Assembly: GCA_947396885.1 (NCBI GenBank)
Contig: OX377201.1
Span: 8,046,934-8,110,933, forward strand
DNA from: Heligmosomoides polygyrus polygyrus
Taxonomy: Eukaryota; Nematoda; Chromadorea; Rhabditida; Heligmosomidae
Direction of reading: 5' to 3'
Length of the DNA: 64,000 nucleotides
A model generated the notes under the pieces. It saw nothing but the letters and a program-made list of their open reading frames with translations, did not search any database and was not told where the DNA came from. The position numbers were made by a program, and so were the translations under genes. Below are positions 12,001-26,200 of this stretch, piece by piece; within the stretch, counting starts at the first letter, position 1; every line of letters begins with the position of its first letter.

Positions 12001-14254
12001 GAATCTTTCGATTAGAGCCTCAAGACTAAGCAACTACCGGCGAGAATAGCACTTTCCTGCCGTAGAAATGTATCGGACCATAAGTGCTTCAGTGCGGGTG
12101 TGAATACTCTACTCTAGATAGCATTGCTCCTACAGTTGTCTACAGTTACCTATCTAGAATAGGAAACACGGGAAAATGTCGACCAACAAACACGTTTCGC
12201 AACAGTTCCACAAAAAATCGATTATTCGATCGATATCGAACGAAATTGGTGATTTTCTTCACAATCTTCGAGATGGTAGATTTAGTTGGATGAGCTGGAT
12301 AGCAAGATTCCTAGTATCCTAGTAGACTTAAAAATTGAGAGTATATCTGTCTGTCTGTCTGTCTGTCTGTCCGACTAAGATGGGGTCTCCCGGCGGTACC
12401 TCGAACGGCATAATCGATCCTTTTTGAGAGTTGATCTTTTAGTGGGTCGAGTAACCATTATCGATCGATTCCATCGATTTTACGAAGAGTTTACGATTTG
12501 AAACTGTGATCACACAAACATGTTGACCGGTGGATATGCTTCACAGCATATAAAGGACAATCGAGTGACCATCGATGATCGATTTTATCGATTTTTGCCC
12601 GTATTTGTCGTCTGGAACAGGGATTACATATTGGCTGCTGTTGGACAGAATTCACAACACAATATCGATCCGACTGCTGTTATCGACCGATTTTATCGAT
12701 TCCTCCCAAGAATTTTGTCAATTTTTACGGTTTGGGGTGGGAAGCGCGGGAATATGTGGCCCAGTTACTAGGCTTCCGTACAAGTGCACAATATCGATCA
12801 GCTGACCATAGCTTATCGATTTTACCGATTTTGGAACAAAGTTCGTTGTTGGTGGTGGGAACGGAGCGAATATGTTGCCTAGTGAGAATATTGACGAAAG
12901 TAAATACCATCGATCCCACCACCATTAGCAATTGATTTGATCGGTTTTTCCCGAACCGGCAGCATATTGCAGTGATAGGCCTATGTTATACTCCCGCGGG
13001 AGCATCCACGGAAGGGCGGGAATCGCGTCGAGACCCCTCACCTGGCCAATCGCCGCGCCCTGTCACGCCCGCCATCCGCGGTGCACCCATAGTCCGCGGA
13101 CGTTCCGCGGATGCTCCCGCGGGAGTATAACTCCCGCCATAGCTGGTTCTGACAGCTTATGCCAAATTCAGGTCTCGAACTCGGGCCCTTCGGCTATCGA
13201 GGTCGATGTCATTTATTACACAACCAGAAATTCTCAGAAGCATTTCTTTGGATCCATCAGAGCTCAAGTAGAAGATCGGAATACTGGTGGCAACGACTGT
13301 CTTGACCTTGCTTCCGTGCCCTACTTGACTGTCAGCGGCGCTGCGTGCCACTGAACTATGAGCTAGGGTTCGTACACTTGCGTACCTTCTTCTCGAATCG
13401 CTGCAGCCAGACGTCAACGGCTTCCAGATGGAATCTCTCAGGGAGATTCTTGAGGTCGTTGTTCATATTCGCCTCGAGCACTGTGCAAACGTGCTTGATA
13501 GACCTGGAAATGGTATAGGCATTCTGAAGGAGTTCTCCAGAAGCACACAGTGGACCATCAGATATAACAGAACTCACGTCGATACACCTATCCTCTGCGT
13601 TTCAATCACGGCCTTAGGCAGACTTTTCCATGCAATGGCACAGATTCTTCGACGAGTCTCCGTTTCTCGCCAGTCCGTGGCGAGTAGAATTTGGGAGCGG
13701 CTTAAAAGTGAAGCTTTTTCGGACATTCTTCGCCTGAATTCACCTAGGCGGTGGGAACTAAAGCCTCACATTCCCTGGTGCCAAGCGGTCGGAGCCGGGC
13801 GTGTCATACTGGTAAGTAGGCGCTCGATCAGCCACCAGAATCGGCGGGTGTCATCTCGGTGCAGCACCTGAACTGGTAACCCTTAAGCTAGATTCTTGGT
13901 GGATAGTGGTCATCTAGAAAGCCAAACAAACATCAGTGATGCAGTGTGTCCAAGCCATGTAGGCGTCGGCATTCATGCGGTCATAGAGGTTGTCGATCGC
14001 TGGAGCCAGCCATTGCCACAGTTGGTCCAGCTTCTTGAAGCCGAGATACTTCGTGCCTTTGGCGACACCTGTGAATATCTCGGCCGCCAGTCGTTGTTCA
14101 GCTCTCTGAAATCAACACTAGTCATACCATCTGACGAAGGACCCTGTAGCAAACAGTTTTTAGGAGGCACCTTTCTACTCTTCAATAGCTCCTGAAGTGT
14201 GGCCGTGACCCGATTGTAGATGGCGGTGCTATCAGGGAAGTTTCGGAGCAAATA
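6089..14254 (-). CDS. PSME4: PSME4 exons 35-46 (C-terminal region)
   Basis: Exons 14171-14254 ([14 protein letters not shown]), 13932-14105 ([19 protein letters not shown]), 13810-13867, 13578-13743, 13386-13503, 11060-11140 (basic linker), 10859-11016 ([20 protein letters not shown]), 9682-9820, 9475-9624 ([18 protein letters not shown]), 6843-6923 ([19 protein letters not shown]), 6280-6444 and 6089-6220. Intron 40 is only 43 bp. The last exon ends in APIYYA and the TAA stop at 6089-6091. The exon 37/38 junction was set to avoid an impossible 12-nt intron; that short stretch may be wrong by some residues. Confidence 0.88.
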
Positions 14255-17200
14255 CTGAAAAGATCTTTTACTGAAGGAGGTGTGGTATGGTTATTGCCAA
14301 TTATTTTTAAGTGTTGGCGCCATGTCTCAAGAAGCGCGCGCTTTTGGATAAGAACCAATAGGAGACGTCGGGGCGGAGCTTGTCACCGCTAACCGCATAT
14401 AAGGACGCCCCGAATCGTCAGAGTCAGTCCCGCCAGAGCGCGCATGTCGCGTCGCAGCCGACCAGGAAACCCCAAGCGCCAACGCCGTCGCATCGAATTT
14501 GCCGCCGTCGGCATTCAAGCTGTCTAATTGTTGCTGTATCACGAAGTGCTGGTTGTATTGCTGTAACAGATTGTTGCCGCTTGGAGTGTGCTGAGTTTCG
14601 ACGTTTAGTTGCTGATGTATTAGAGTTGTCCTAGGACTCCTGTGTATTACATAACACGTTGAGGACCGCGCCTTCTTCGTGTGTCTGGCGCGTGGAACCA
14701 CCCGATTTTTAGCGACGCCTACAGCGTGGCATGACATCATGTCGTACGTACACGACCGCAAAATTCGTTTCTTGGTGGAAAGCGATGATGATGATGACGA
14801 GGTGGTCCAGGACGACGTTGATGCTGGGGACGATATCGTTATACTACCAACTGACGACGATGATGGCTCAAAAAGTGAAGTAACAAAATCCCAAGCAGAA
14901 GATGAGGATAAGAAATCTTGGAAGAGCGATTTTGAAGCCCTTAATAGTTGGAACTTTGCGACGGAGTCCGGCCTTCATGACGATATGTTCGACTGCGGTA
15001 GGCCGATCGATTACAATCGATTATTTTTCAATGACGAATTATTAGTTGAACCCATTACTTGAAGAGAAGCTCAACAAATCATGTTTTTGTGAACCACGTG
15101 TTTTACAACAATGTCTAAAGATGAAGCACACATAACACAAATAAAGTTCCTCGGAAAGACTTGAATCCAACTAGAAAAATGAATTACAAGGCTGTAGCCT
15201 GATATCATGTCGCATGGTCCCACGCGGCCAAAACGGTGTGGCCTGACATTAGGCCACACGGTCGTGAACGTGCTAAAAGTCAAAAACCGAGAGCAACAGC
15301 AGAGTGTCAGGTGAATTTGTATCGCTGTAGAGGGTTGTTTCAGATGAGGCATTCACGGATGTCTACAGAACAGATTTTTCAAGCGACATAATCTATTAGA
15401 CCAAACACGAAAAATATTGCGCATCGAAAAAATCGTTTTAAAAAATAGAGCCCAGTCCTGTTAATTATGGCAAACAGCCAAATCTGGAAGCCATTTGTTC
15501 GATAAGAGCCTGTGGAGATCTCACTGAAGGTCGTCACGTTTCTCTCGAACAAAGGAGCTTCGGTGGTTTTGAAAAATGTATCGAAAGAAGAACGCGGGGT
15601 GGAGCAGTAGGAAGACGCCAGTGCCCCCGGCTCCAGGTTCATGTCTCGTATTCCCTGCCCACGTCGACCAAACCTTCCATCCCTATGATGGCGGTAAACC
15701 GACGTGGCGCTCCTTCGACACACCTAAATATGCCCTTTAGGAACAGTAATATAAAACAACGTTGAAACATGGATTATTCAGTAGATAGAGCGAAAAATTC
15801 GTTTCAGAAAGTAGCACTAATGCGCAATGCTAGTTGAATTTCTATTTAATAATAGGTGAGACTCATTGTTGACTATGTCCGCTCATTGTTGACTATGTCC
15901 GTTCTTACTCATCATCGGCAGATTGCTTTCTGGTGTATTTTCGTGCACATTTTATTATTTCTATTACAATAAACGTTTAATTACCCAAGTTTGAGTTTGA
16001 GGTAATCCGCGTGGCAGTTATCCACTGAGGTACCGATCGCATAAGACGAACGAAAAATAGTAACACAAAACGCTGAGAACTTCCCGGACTACCTAACACT
16101 ACACACGCTAAATATTCATTCAAATTGCCAAGACATCCTGTCGAAGTAGAATTCGTGGCGTATATCAAAAAAGATGGTCTAATGTCGCCCTTTATCATAT
16201 ACCAGTCATTCAGCGGCCTAGCGGCCCCAACCGAGAAGTGAACGCTCCGACCATCTTCTTTTCCCAACTTTTAGATCTTCATACTTTCATTGCGATAAAG
16301 AACTGATTTTTCTATATAGAGCACAGCCGTTAGGCCTCGTGCATACTTCTCGTCGCCGCGATGGAATCGCGGCGATGAGTTTTGCAGAGCGACGCGATAG
16401 AATTTGAATTTCGCTGTGCTCATCGCATTGCCCGTCGCTCTTCAAGGGAGCGCGACGGCGATCCGTCCAGGACTCCAACGCTAAACACCGCGCGCGGCGC
16501 GAAAAGGTATGCCATGCCCGTGATGGGCGCGGGAAGCCATCGCACATGCCGACCGCCACTGTTGCGGCGGCCGCGGCGAAGTTTTCTTTTAGTCAGTTTA
16601 ACTTTCTGTGCCAACACGAGGTTTTAGGTGGATCTTTATTTAGCAGGGCCTGACGTTTCGACTTCTCGTCGTCTTCAGAGGCCAATTGGATCCACCGCAA
16701 GGGCTGATGTTCGCCCACGTCAGTAAGCCAGTAGGGACGATTCGTCCCTACTGGCTTACTGACGTGGGCGAACATCAGCCCTTGCGGTGGATCCAATTGG
16801 CCTCTGAAGACGACGAGAAGTCGAAACGTCAGGCCCTGCTAAATAAAGATCCACCTAAAACCTCGTGTTGGCACAGAAAGTTAAACTGACTAAAACTTAC
16901 AATGCCGAGGTTTGAAGAAGAGAGAAGTTGGAGATTACTGAAGTTTTCTTTGACTATTCGGCCGCGTGAGGCGGAATGCCCATGAACTGAGCGCCGCGAT
17001 GGCATCGCGGCGATGGAAGTATGCCCCCGGCCTTAGAGTGGCCTATTGGCCGCACTGACGGCTTCTCAACGGCTTCGCCGTAGTAATAACTTGTCATCAT
17101 CAGTTTTAGCTGCAACCTATGTCATGTTTTCCGCAGGAAGAACACCTTAAATGCGTCGATTGCGGCAAGTTAGAAAGAAACAGAAAAAAGTGAGTGGCAT

Positions 17201-20200
17201 CCATGTATAATTTGATCAATATCGATTGATGGTGATCGATACCTCAAAAACAAACCAACAAATTCGTGTTCAGCGACCTCGATTACCCCCAAGGCTGAAG
17301 TTTCGTCCCGCCTGAACGATATCCACAAAAATCGATAATATCGATCGATATCGATTGGTCGATTTCAGATTCGTGTTCACCGACCTCGACTACCCCAAAG
17401 GCTGAAGTTTTGTCCCTCTTGAACGGCATCAACAAAAAATCGATTATATCGATCGATATCGATTGCCTTCACTGCTATGAACGACTCCCGTCAATGATCA
17501 TCTAAACGTCCAGGCACGGTTGCCGACGTGTTCGGCACGTCTACTGCTCGCCATGCACGGTTGCTGACGTGTTCGGCACGTCTACTGCTCGCCATGCACG
17601 GTTGCTGACGTGTTCGGCCACTGTGCGGGGCCCGCACTCCAGATGTGACGGACGGGATGCTTATCGAAAGAAAAGCTAGACAAGAGACGAAGAGCTCCAC
17701 CAACCGATCCCCTGGCGAACTGACACTTCTAACAACCTTGACATTGTAAGCAGAAGCAGAACTACTCGACAATCCTCTCTGGATTCTGCGGATTCTGCTA
17801 TGCCGACTTTGCTCCCAAGCCAAAGTCGGTAATGACCACACACGGAACACTAGAACGACGTGCTCTGAAGCGACCGCGGCGAACTAACACCAAGCCCGAC
17901 TTCGCAGCTCTAACATTCCTAGGTTCAATTCAAGGTTTCTGAGGCAATGTGGAGGATGAACTGCCTTTCGGGTTGCTGTTGAATTTCACACACCTTCACC
18001 ATCCAGACAGTGTTATCGTTCACATCCTTGGAGTCGTTCTTCTCGATTAGAAGCAACTCTATCCACTTCTTATACATCGTCTCATCCTCGAATGCTGTTA
18101 CTATAGCCTTCTCGCATTCACTCAGAGGTGTGCGATTCACTTGTGGCTTCGAAGCGTACACGACCACATTAATGAACCTGTAATGGAATTGGAAGAGCCT
18201 GAAAGTATAGCTGACGATTCCTACAACTCACGGAGGCCACTGATAGCTCCCGTGCGGTTTCGAGAAGAACACCGTTTTGTTCCACTTCTCTTCTGTAGTC
18301 GGTAAATTCTGGGAGTCGTAAACCAGCGGCAAATTGTCCATGCGAAGCCCACATTTGAGGAAAACATTTTCGGCCTGAAAAGGTTGTTACGTTTGCTATC
18401 CCAGTTAAATATCAAGCGGGGTTAGATTCCGCTTGTAACCGCTTACCGGCCGGTAGCGGTGAAAAGTACCGGAAAAATCTGATGCTGGTGAATGTCATAT
18501 CAGGGATTTGGGGGGGGGGGGGGGTACTTTTCACCGTTACAGGCCGGTAAGCGGTTGATGAATCTGGCCCCAGAAGGTAAGGAAAAAGGATCGTTCACCT
18601 TCTTCGGGCAACTCCAATTCATGCGGAACGTCTTTGGCTTGTTCTTTTTCAACCAAAACGAGAGTTCGTCAGCGCATCTTTCTCGAAGGTATTCCTCGTC
18701 GTCAACGAATTTGCCAATGAGGATCTGTTTATAGATGAAGGCTTCTCAGTAGTTATAATAGGTGTTCTAGAGGCAGTATGATATAAATTGAATGGGAATG
18801 ACGATAGTTTTGTCACGTTTTCTTCATAATGGCCACGGTTACAAGGCTACAGAAAACCGCTCACACAATGTATTGAATAATGGTATACGCAGGAGTGTGT
18901 AGCGCAGAGGAGGCGCTGACTGTCACCTGCACCCGATAAGGTTCCTGGTTCGGATTTCCCGCCCAGGCCAACCAACCTTCCATCCATCCGGGGTCGGCGA
19001 ATTGGTACCAGACTTATCTGGGAAGGATAAAGCACTGACTTGTTCATCGGCTGGCCACCGCAAGTCATTGTGTGGCCAAATACGCATACAAATCGCCTCC
19101 ACGACATCCCGTAGAAGTAGAATGCGTGGCGCATCCCAAAAGGGATTGAGTAGCGCCGTTCTTTATCATTTATCCTTTATACAGAAGAGCTACTTGTTCT
19201 ATTCGGCCAACTAGATCACAATGGGCAGTTTTGGCACGAATGAAGACTTTGAGTGTGAGATCCGAGCTCCTTAAACGGTTACCTTAATCATTTTTAGTCC
19301 GGATTTCTCCTTCTGACAACGCCAAAGCATTGCTCGGCACAGTTTTATTCGGGTGTGCAGAAGGTCTTTTCTGGCAAACAACGCCAACAATGTCTCCACC
19401 AATGTGTCCTGTTCCCTGAAACAGACTACCGTAAACATCTGTTCCTTACAGTACCTTGCTTCTGAATACGAAAATATTAAAGAAGTTTTTAGGAGACGAC
19501 AAAAACCTTGAATGGGCTTCTATTTTGACTCTTGTTTAGCTTCTGAACCATTTCTCTTCCAACTAATAATATGCTAAGGCAAGATAGTGAGAAGGTCCAT
19601 CACATGAAGGGAGATCCGTAAGTCTTCCGTCTGTCTATTGTTTGGCCAATGCTTGGCCGCTTCGTTGAGAAAAATTGGGAGAAGTGACTGTCGTTATCTT
19701 TCTACGGATCGCTTGTGCTTCTCTTCTTAGGAAGCTCATGTTGTTAGATAATGACCCTCAGTTGCATCAGACTCACTACATCTTTGGTTATGTTATCTGC
19801 CTTAGAAACACCCTGGTGGCAGAGGCTCTTGTCGTGACTCTTTTTTCGATTCCACAGACCTATTTGGCCTGTGTTATTTCGTGTGATTCATTTAGTTCGC
19901 ATTCACATTATGTGCATTTTTGTAATACAAATGGCGTTTAAGGGCGTTGCTGCCGCCTCGGTCCAGTCCGGATAGATATTATTAGGTTGGTGCATAAGTT
20001 CTCGGACATTTGATCCCTCCTGAATTGAAAGCGCATTCCCCCCCCCCCCAAATTTCTCACATGTAACAACGCGTAACTGATCGATCAATAGAGAAAGGAA
20101 AGGGCTACAAAACTGTTCCTAACATTTACTTCTGCGTTGTTAGCGTCGGCTATTATGGCTAAGCAATTCATCCCAACTGAGACGCATATTCGGCACGCCA

Positions 20201-23200
20201 TGTTATTCCTGCATCAATCTGGCCTCAATGCCAGCGAATCGTATCGTCGCCTGAAGGATGTTTACAACGAGAGTGCTCCTGCTCGAAGTACTGTGTACCA
20301 GTGGTTCTCGAAGTTTGCAGTTGGTGAATGCTCCGTTGAAGATAATGAACGGGAAGGGCGCCCGATGACACTGGATTTGGATGGCTTCCGAAGTAGAGTG
20401 GAAGCGGACCCATACCAAACCACTCGCGAACTATCAAGCACTCTCGGTATTAGTCACTCAACAGTCGTTCGAGGATTGAAGTTGATTGGCAAGGTGCGAA
20501 AATTGGGTCGCTGGGTACCTCACGACTTGACACAACATGACATGGATCGCAGAGCCGATGTCGCTCTGTCTCTCCTTACCCTCAGGCGTACCCACGGATG
20601 GCTGGACAACCTTGTCACCGGGGATGAGAAGTGGATACTCTACTCTAATTATCACCGGCGTGCACAGTGTGTTGATGCAACTGGAGAGGCAGAGGACGTT
20701 TCGAAACCCGACCTTCACGTGAAAAAGGTGATGCTATGTATTTGGTGGAGCGTTCTTGGCGTAGAATACTGGGAGCTGCTGGACGAAGGGATGACAGTGA
20801 CGGCAGAGGTTAACATCAACCAACTGAGGAGGCTGAGGGTCCACCTTTAAACCACACGAGGAGAGCAAGTGAAGGTGTATTTTCAACACGACAACGCTAG
20901 ACCGCATATTGCTAGAGCGACGGCGGCTGAGTTGGCGGACTAACGAGAGGATGTCAAGGAGGCGCAGCTCACATTTTTCGAATCACAACCGGCCACGTTT
21001 TGGAGAAAAGGCATCCATGACTTACCAGCACGTTGGCGAAAGACAATTGATGTAAAGGGTGGTTACTTCAAATGATTTGATACTGTTGTTTGTATGTTGT
21101 GATAATAGATATTTCATGCCCCAAATGTCCGAGAACTTGTGCACCAACCTAGTCACGGAGTTGCGGAGTCGACTCGAAGCCGGTATAATGTATTTTTCTT
21201 AACTGTGTGTTTTATTCGTGGATTAACCTCATCCACAAATTTAAATCTTCAGAAGAACCACTGTTCCGCCAATCGGCATAGTCTCACCCACACCTTTTAA
21301 AGCATCATGTTTGAGAAGTAAAGTTCAATGCCGAAGACCGACTTTTGACTGGTGACTTTTCTCGCCGCTCGTTCATCTTTGGCAGCTTGTAGAACCTTCG
21401 GGTCCTTGAATCGCTCCCATTGTCCGGTTTTCGGTAGAGCGGTCCACCATGTATTGCAGAATTTGATTAATTTCGGACAATCCTAGAACACGGCGCTTTT
21501 CCGTGGGATGAGTACAAAGGCGATCAAAGAGGTCTTACAAAGTGTTTTCTGGCAGGCTTTTGCAGCTTTCCGATGTCATTCCAGAGATCATCGTACATCT
21601 CAATCACATCTGGATAGTCGACCACCTGAAACAGAAGATTTGAGTATTATCGCTGTCTAAAACCCTGAGATCGCCTGACAGTGTGGGACCAAATGCGGAT
21701 AACCTCCCACGAATTACTAGCTTAGAGCTTATTTGGGAATCCATTCTAATCCGTCGTGTTTTCTTAACAGGATGAATTGCAGTTTAGACTGTGTAGCCGA
21801 GGAACACCGCTTTTTTGAGCAGCACCCTTTGGTCTGTATACCATATAAATTGAAAAATGGACTCTCACCTTCATCTCGATAATCGCCTTCCATACCTTCG
21901 TCTTGGTCACTGTGGTACTTGAAGTAGCCCAGCTGTTCTGCGATATTACGCTCAGCGCACCCTGAAGACATTGAGTGATACGTTCTCAAATATGAAACTC
22001 TAAAGCTTTGGAAGCTTGCAGACTTGTAGACTTTCCTCATAAAGCTTCTCTGTTGTAAGCTTTAACAATTAAGCATGCATAAAGAACGACGCTATTCCAT
22101 CCCTTCTGGGATGTGCCACGCATTTTACTTCTACCGGATGTTCTGGAGGCGATTTGAATGCGTATTTGGCCTATACAATGACTTGCGATGCCCAGTCGAT
22201 GAACAAGTCAGCGCTTCATCCTTCCCAGATAAGTCTGGTATCAATTCGCCGACCCCGAAGGGGTGAAAGGCTTAATGAGCCTGAGTGGGAAATCCGAACC
22301 AGGTACCTGGTTAAACTAATGAATTGTTGTCGGCGGTTCTTTAGCATGTGAAGCGATCTCATCTCTGTCTGGTTTGGGCCTAGGTTGAGCGGCCATATCT
22401 CCTGGGGCCAGATTCATCAAGCGCTTACCGGCTGGTAACGGTAAAAAGTACTACTGATACCACGACTCATCAACATGCAGTGTGGTAAATTTGGGGTTGG
22501 ACTCTCTCTATCGGTTACTATGTAGGCCAGTATGGTGAATCCGTGGTGAGGTGATGCCGGCGGTATCGCTGATGAATCTGACCCCTTTTTTCGGCAGCTG
22601 GTCAGCAGACTGTCAGTGATAGCATCTGGTTAGTCCGTTCAGAAGTCATAATCGGAGTTCGCAGTTAGAGCTCCATGACGACAAGTCATTTCCATTGAAG
22701 GAGTCCGCGCTCTATTCGACCGCGGGCGCTCGCTTGGCTCTCCTTCTTCCCCGGCTATTTCTCTGGGACTCCTGATTTTCAGGGTTTTCTTCCTAGACAG
22801 CGCTTCCAGCTTTCGTTCATGGGCTTGCGGACAGTAGTGCGGCTGTGCGCGTCAGAGGAGATTGGTTCGAGGGATTCTTCATGCTGCGCGCGTTTGGGTT
22901 CTGGTTTTCTTCTTCTGGAGGTATTTTCTTCCTCGTGCTCCTTGCGCGTGCCTTGTGGGGTTCGATCTTGTGCAGATCGCTCATACTTGTCGTTTCTCAT
23001 GATTCTCATGTACCTTGTGTGTTTAGTCGTGTCGTAGCGTTGTTATCCTTAGCTGTGTTTTTCTCATAATATCTTATTGTTCTTCATATATTCTGCCGTC
23101 GTGTTGTATTCTGATCACATATGCTCTAGTTTCCTTTGTCTTGCCTCTCCATTCCCTCATGTGGGTTTTGATCTCTACCCAAAGTGGGTTGTTATCTCTA

Positions 23201-26200
23201 CTGTATTCGTGTCTTTGCTGGTTCACTTGGCCGATTTCGGTTTCATGCAATGTTGTTCTGTTCCTATGAAGTGCATTCTATTTGTCTTGGTTTGTTCGCG
23301 TAGTATAGTCATGATTTCTTCATGTTTATCATCCTATTGCTTACCATCGATGCTGTTTTGTTTTCGTTATTTGCGTGCGTATTATTTTGTGTATATTAAG
23401 GTAATGGTTTAATTATCCAAGTTTGAGGTGATCTTCATCGCATGTCGGTCGCAGCAACTATATCTATATTCCGCGTGGCAGTGCTATTAGTGTTGGCTGG
23501 AGATCACTTCACTCCACATTGTTTGTGTTAGTAATGAGGAATTAATAATCGCTTTCTTCAGTTACTGCTTAAGACGAACGCTGGTAGTAGGGTTTCTCCA
23601 GAATACCCTCACCTTAAGTTGTTCTCTCGTGCTTTGAGGGTTCGTGAGGGCTGGCAGGATATCGTCCACAATTAGTTCCCGTGCGATGGCATACTCGGAG
23701 AACAGATTAGTCAGTACCGATTGAGCCTCGTATCGTACCTATAACCATTTTTAGGCTGACAGTGAGTTCAAATGTAAAGAGCTGATAAGCCTTACCTCAG
23801 AATAATCGTTGAGGGCCAGGCGGGCTAAGATGTGCAAAACTCGTAGATGAAAGTTTGTGAATTCTCTGTCGGGTAAATCCACCACAACGCGCTAAAGAAA
23901 TAGGTTCTTTACACTCTATTGGCCGTTGTAATCCAAGAGAGAGGCTTGCTCTTACCATGTGCGCTACGTAAGCATGCGATTCGAGCACGAAGATCTGGCG
24001 TTTCTTCGATATCGGTGTGCATATGTAGGAATAAATGTCGCTGTGTTCCTCAGTGGCTGTGTCGAGTTGGTGCTAAACACTCCACTCCCTATCACTTAGT
24101 TGGGTCACATCCTAATCAGGCATAGGTGGAGTTTCTGTTTCCTGATTTAACTACTCATTTTGAGCAAATTTTCATGTTTTTTCTAGGAATTTAGTCACAA
24201 AACAAAGAAGAACCTGCTTCCATGATCACGTCTGACCAACCTACGCCATTATAATTCACAGAACTTACCGAATCTGCGTTAGTTGTGTAAATAATGGAAC
24301 TCAGTATTTTGCTGATGCTGCCTAACACTTGACTGTGTTCCCTTTTCGATGATATTAGTCGATCAACGACTTCTTCGAGTACGTTCACAAGTTGTTCGCG
24401 AAAATTTTCTCCCGATGGTGGCCGAATATCTTGAAAGGTGTGTATTATACGTACTGAGCTTTGACTTCTAGAGCAGATCATTTCAAAAAATTCGTTGGAC
24501 CCGAAATGTTGGCCTTAACCGACACAAATATGATTTTGCCATACGGGCTCAAACTCTACACCGTAACCTTATTGCTTGCCTTCCCGCTCCCGTGGCTTCA
24601 TAAATACGGTCAGTGGTATTTGCAAAGCCATCAAAACCCATTCTCCACGTCGGCATCGCACTGAATGGTCGCATTGGACGCCTTTTATACTCGCGCCGCC
24701 GCGCGACGTGGCGTGATGGCCGACATAGCTATCGATTTTTCGCGCCATCCCATTTGGCGGAATTTTAGGCTACGGTATTCGGCGAATCGCGCCGCGATCA
24801 GCCGCGGCAAACTCGGTGTGAAGTGGGAGGTTTCACACCGGGATGAATCATTTTGCTACGACCATTTTGTATAGGTTCCCCAATCAACAGAACAAAAAGG
24901 TGTATCAAAATGGTGGCACTGTTGTACTTTCAGGACTCCAGAGCTAGAGGAAATATCGAAAAAAGTTTTTCAACCAAACTTCACTCAGGGGGTGGATTAT
25001 TTGGGTGTTGATCACGAACCTGGCATCCGTTTTTGAAATTGATTACGGTAGGTTCGGGTGACCAGGGCTGTCAAGGTCATAATCACCGATTTCGTCCAAA
25101 CTTCGCCTAGGGGGTTATTTGGGGTGCAGATCACGAATCTAGCATCCATTTTTTGTATCACGCTAGAGTTTGGGTAAAATCCGTGACCACGACTTTAACC
25201 ATCCGTAACGTACCGTAACCTAGGAAGAAAATGGAATTCTGTAGACATTACCGAAGCTTCATCTACTACGCTGAAGATATATTTAGTGCACAATGACACC
25301 GGAATGACCTCATAAGAGAAAATTCTGACTGATCCTCGGCGATGAGTACCTTCCAGCAGTTTTACTTTTGGACCCGCACATACTGTAAAATAAAATAAAG
25401 GGTCGTTTATTGCATTACAGGGGACTCGACTCAATACCTCACTCATTCGTTTCAACCGTAGGTTGTGCTGACGACATAGACCTCGGCCTTAAGCGAGGAT
25501 TCGTTGCTCCACCTAGAAAACCTTTGCGAGATGCATTCCGCTCATTAGCCGGACGAATCCTTTCTGTTTTGGTTCTCGAATGATCATGGACAGTCTCCTT
25601 CGTCATCCTTGGCTCACGGACCGTTGTAAGCAGAAGCTCGTTGCCGCGCGTCGCTGACGCTCCCCTTTCTAACTGCAATCGGGCAGCGGTGCGTCAAATT
25701 CGGAGCGCGGCGCGGCCAGTCACGCCGCGCCCAGAATTGACGCGCCGCTCTGCGGCAGTAGTATAAAAGTCCGGTATCACTCTTGGCCAGGGGCCAGGTG
25801 TTCAGAACACAATTCTGGTCAAATGATACCCGAACAACGGAAAAATTAACTGTTGTGGCTATTGAGGAAGTGAGCTTCCAGTCAAGGCTGAGAACAACAC
25901 ATAAGAACCTAACAGGAGCAACATTCACGAAGCAACGACCGCACGTACGAAGGAACGCCAAAAAGATTACGGTGTAGAAATTGTGTCCGTAAGATAGAAT
26001 CATTTCTATTCAACCAAACCTTATATTCTACAGAAGAACTTTGTTTACAGTAGTATAGTGATAGATGAAAGTCGTACCCCAATGTAGAACGGCTGGGTTG
26101 ATGGAATCAGGTTTGAACCATGGCAGGACGGAGTTTGGAGACTTAAAGACCGGAGACTTCGGCATGTCGAAGCATGTCACGGATCCACTGAATCCGTACG

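Noticed and set aside
13758..13769. 12-nt intron between PSME4 exons 37 and 38
   Set aside because: Too short to be spliced; an in-phase 66-nt intron (13744-13809) with GTATGA and CTAG borders was used instead.
16593..16889. Two nearly identical 67-aa frames on opposite strands
   Set aside because: They are the two arms of the palindrome read on each strand, not a conserved protein.
22819..23412. Plus-strand T-rich frames that look hydrophobic
   Set aside because: Apparent membrane segments come from T-rich repeat DNA; no start context, splice logic or known family.
25252..25382. Longer form of PSME4 exon 23
   Set aside because: Leaves phase 0 while the next exon needs one carried base; the shorter form fits and gives [15 protein letters not shown], closer to the family.
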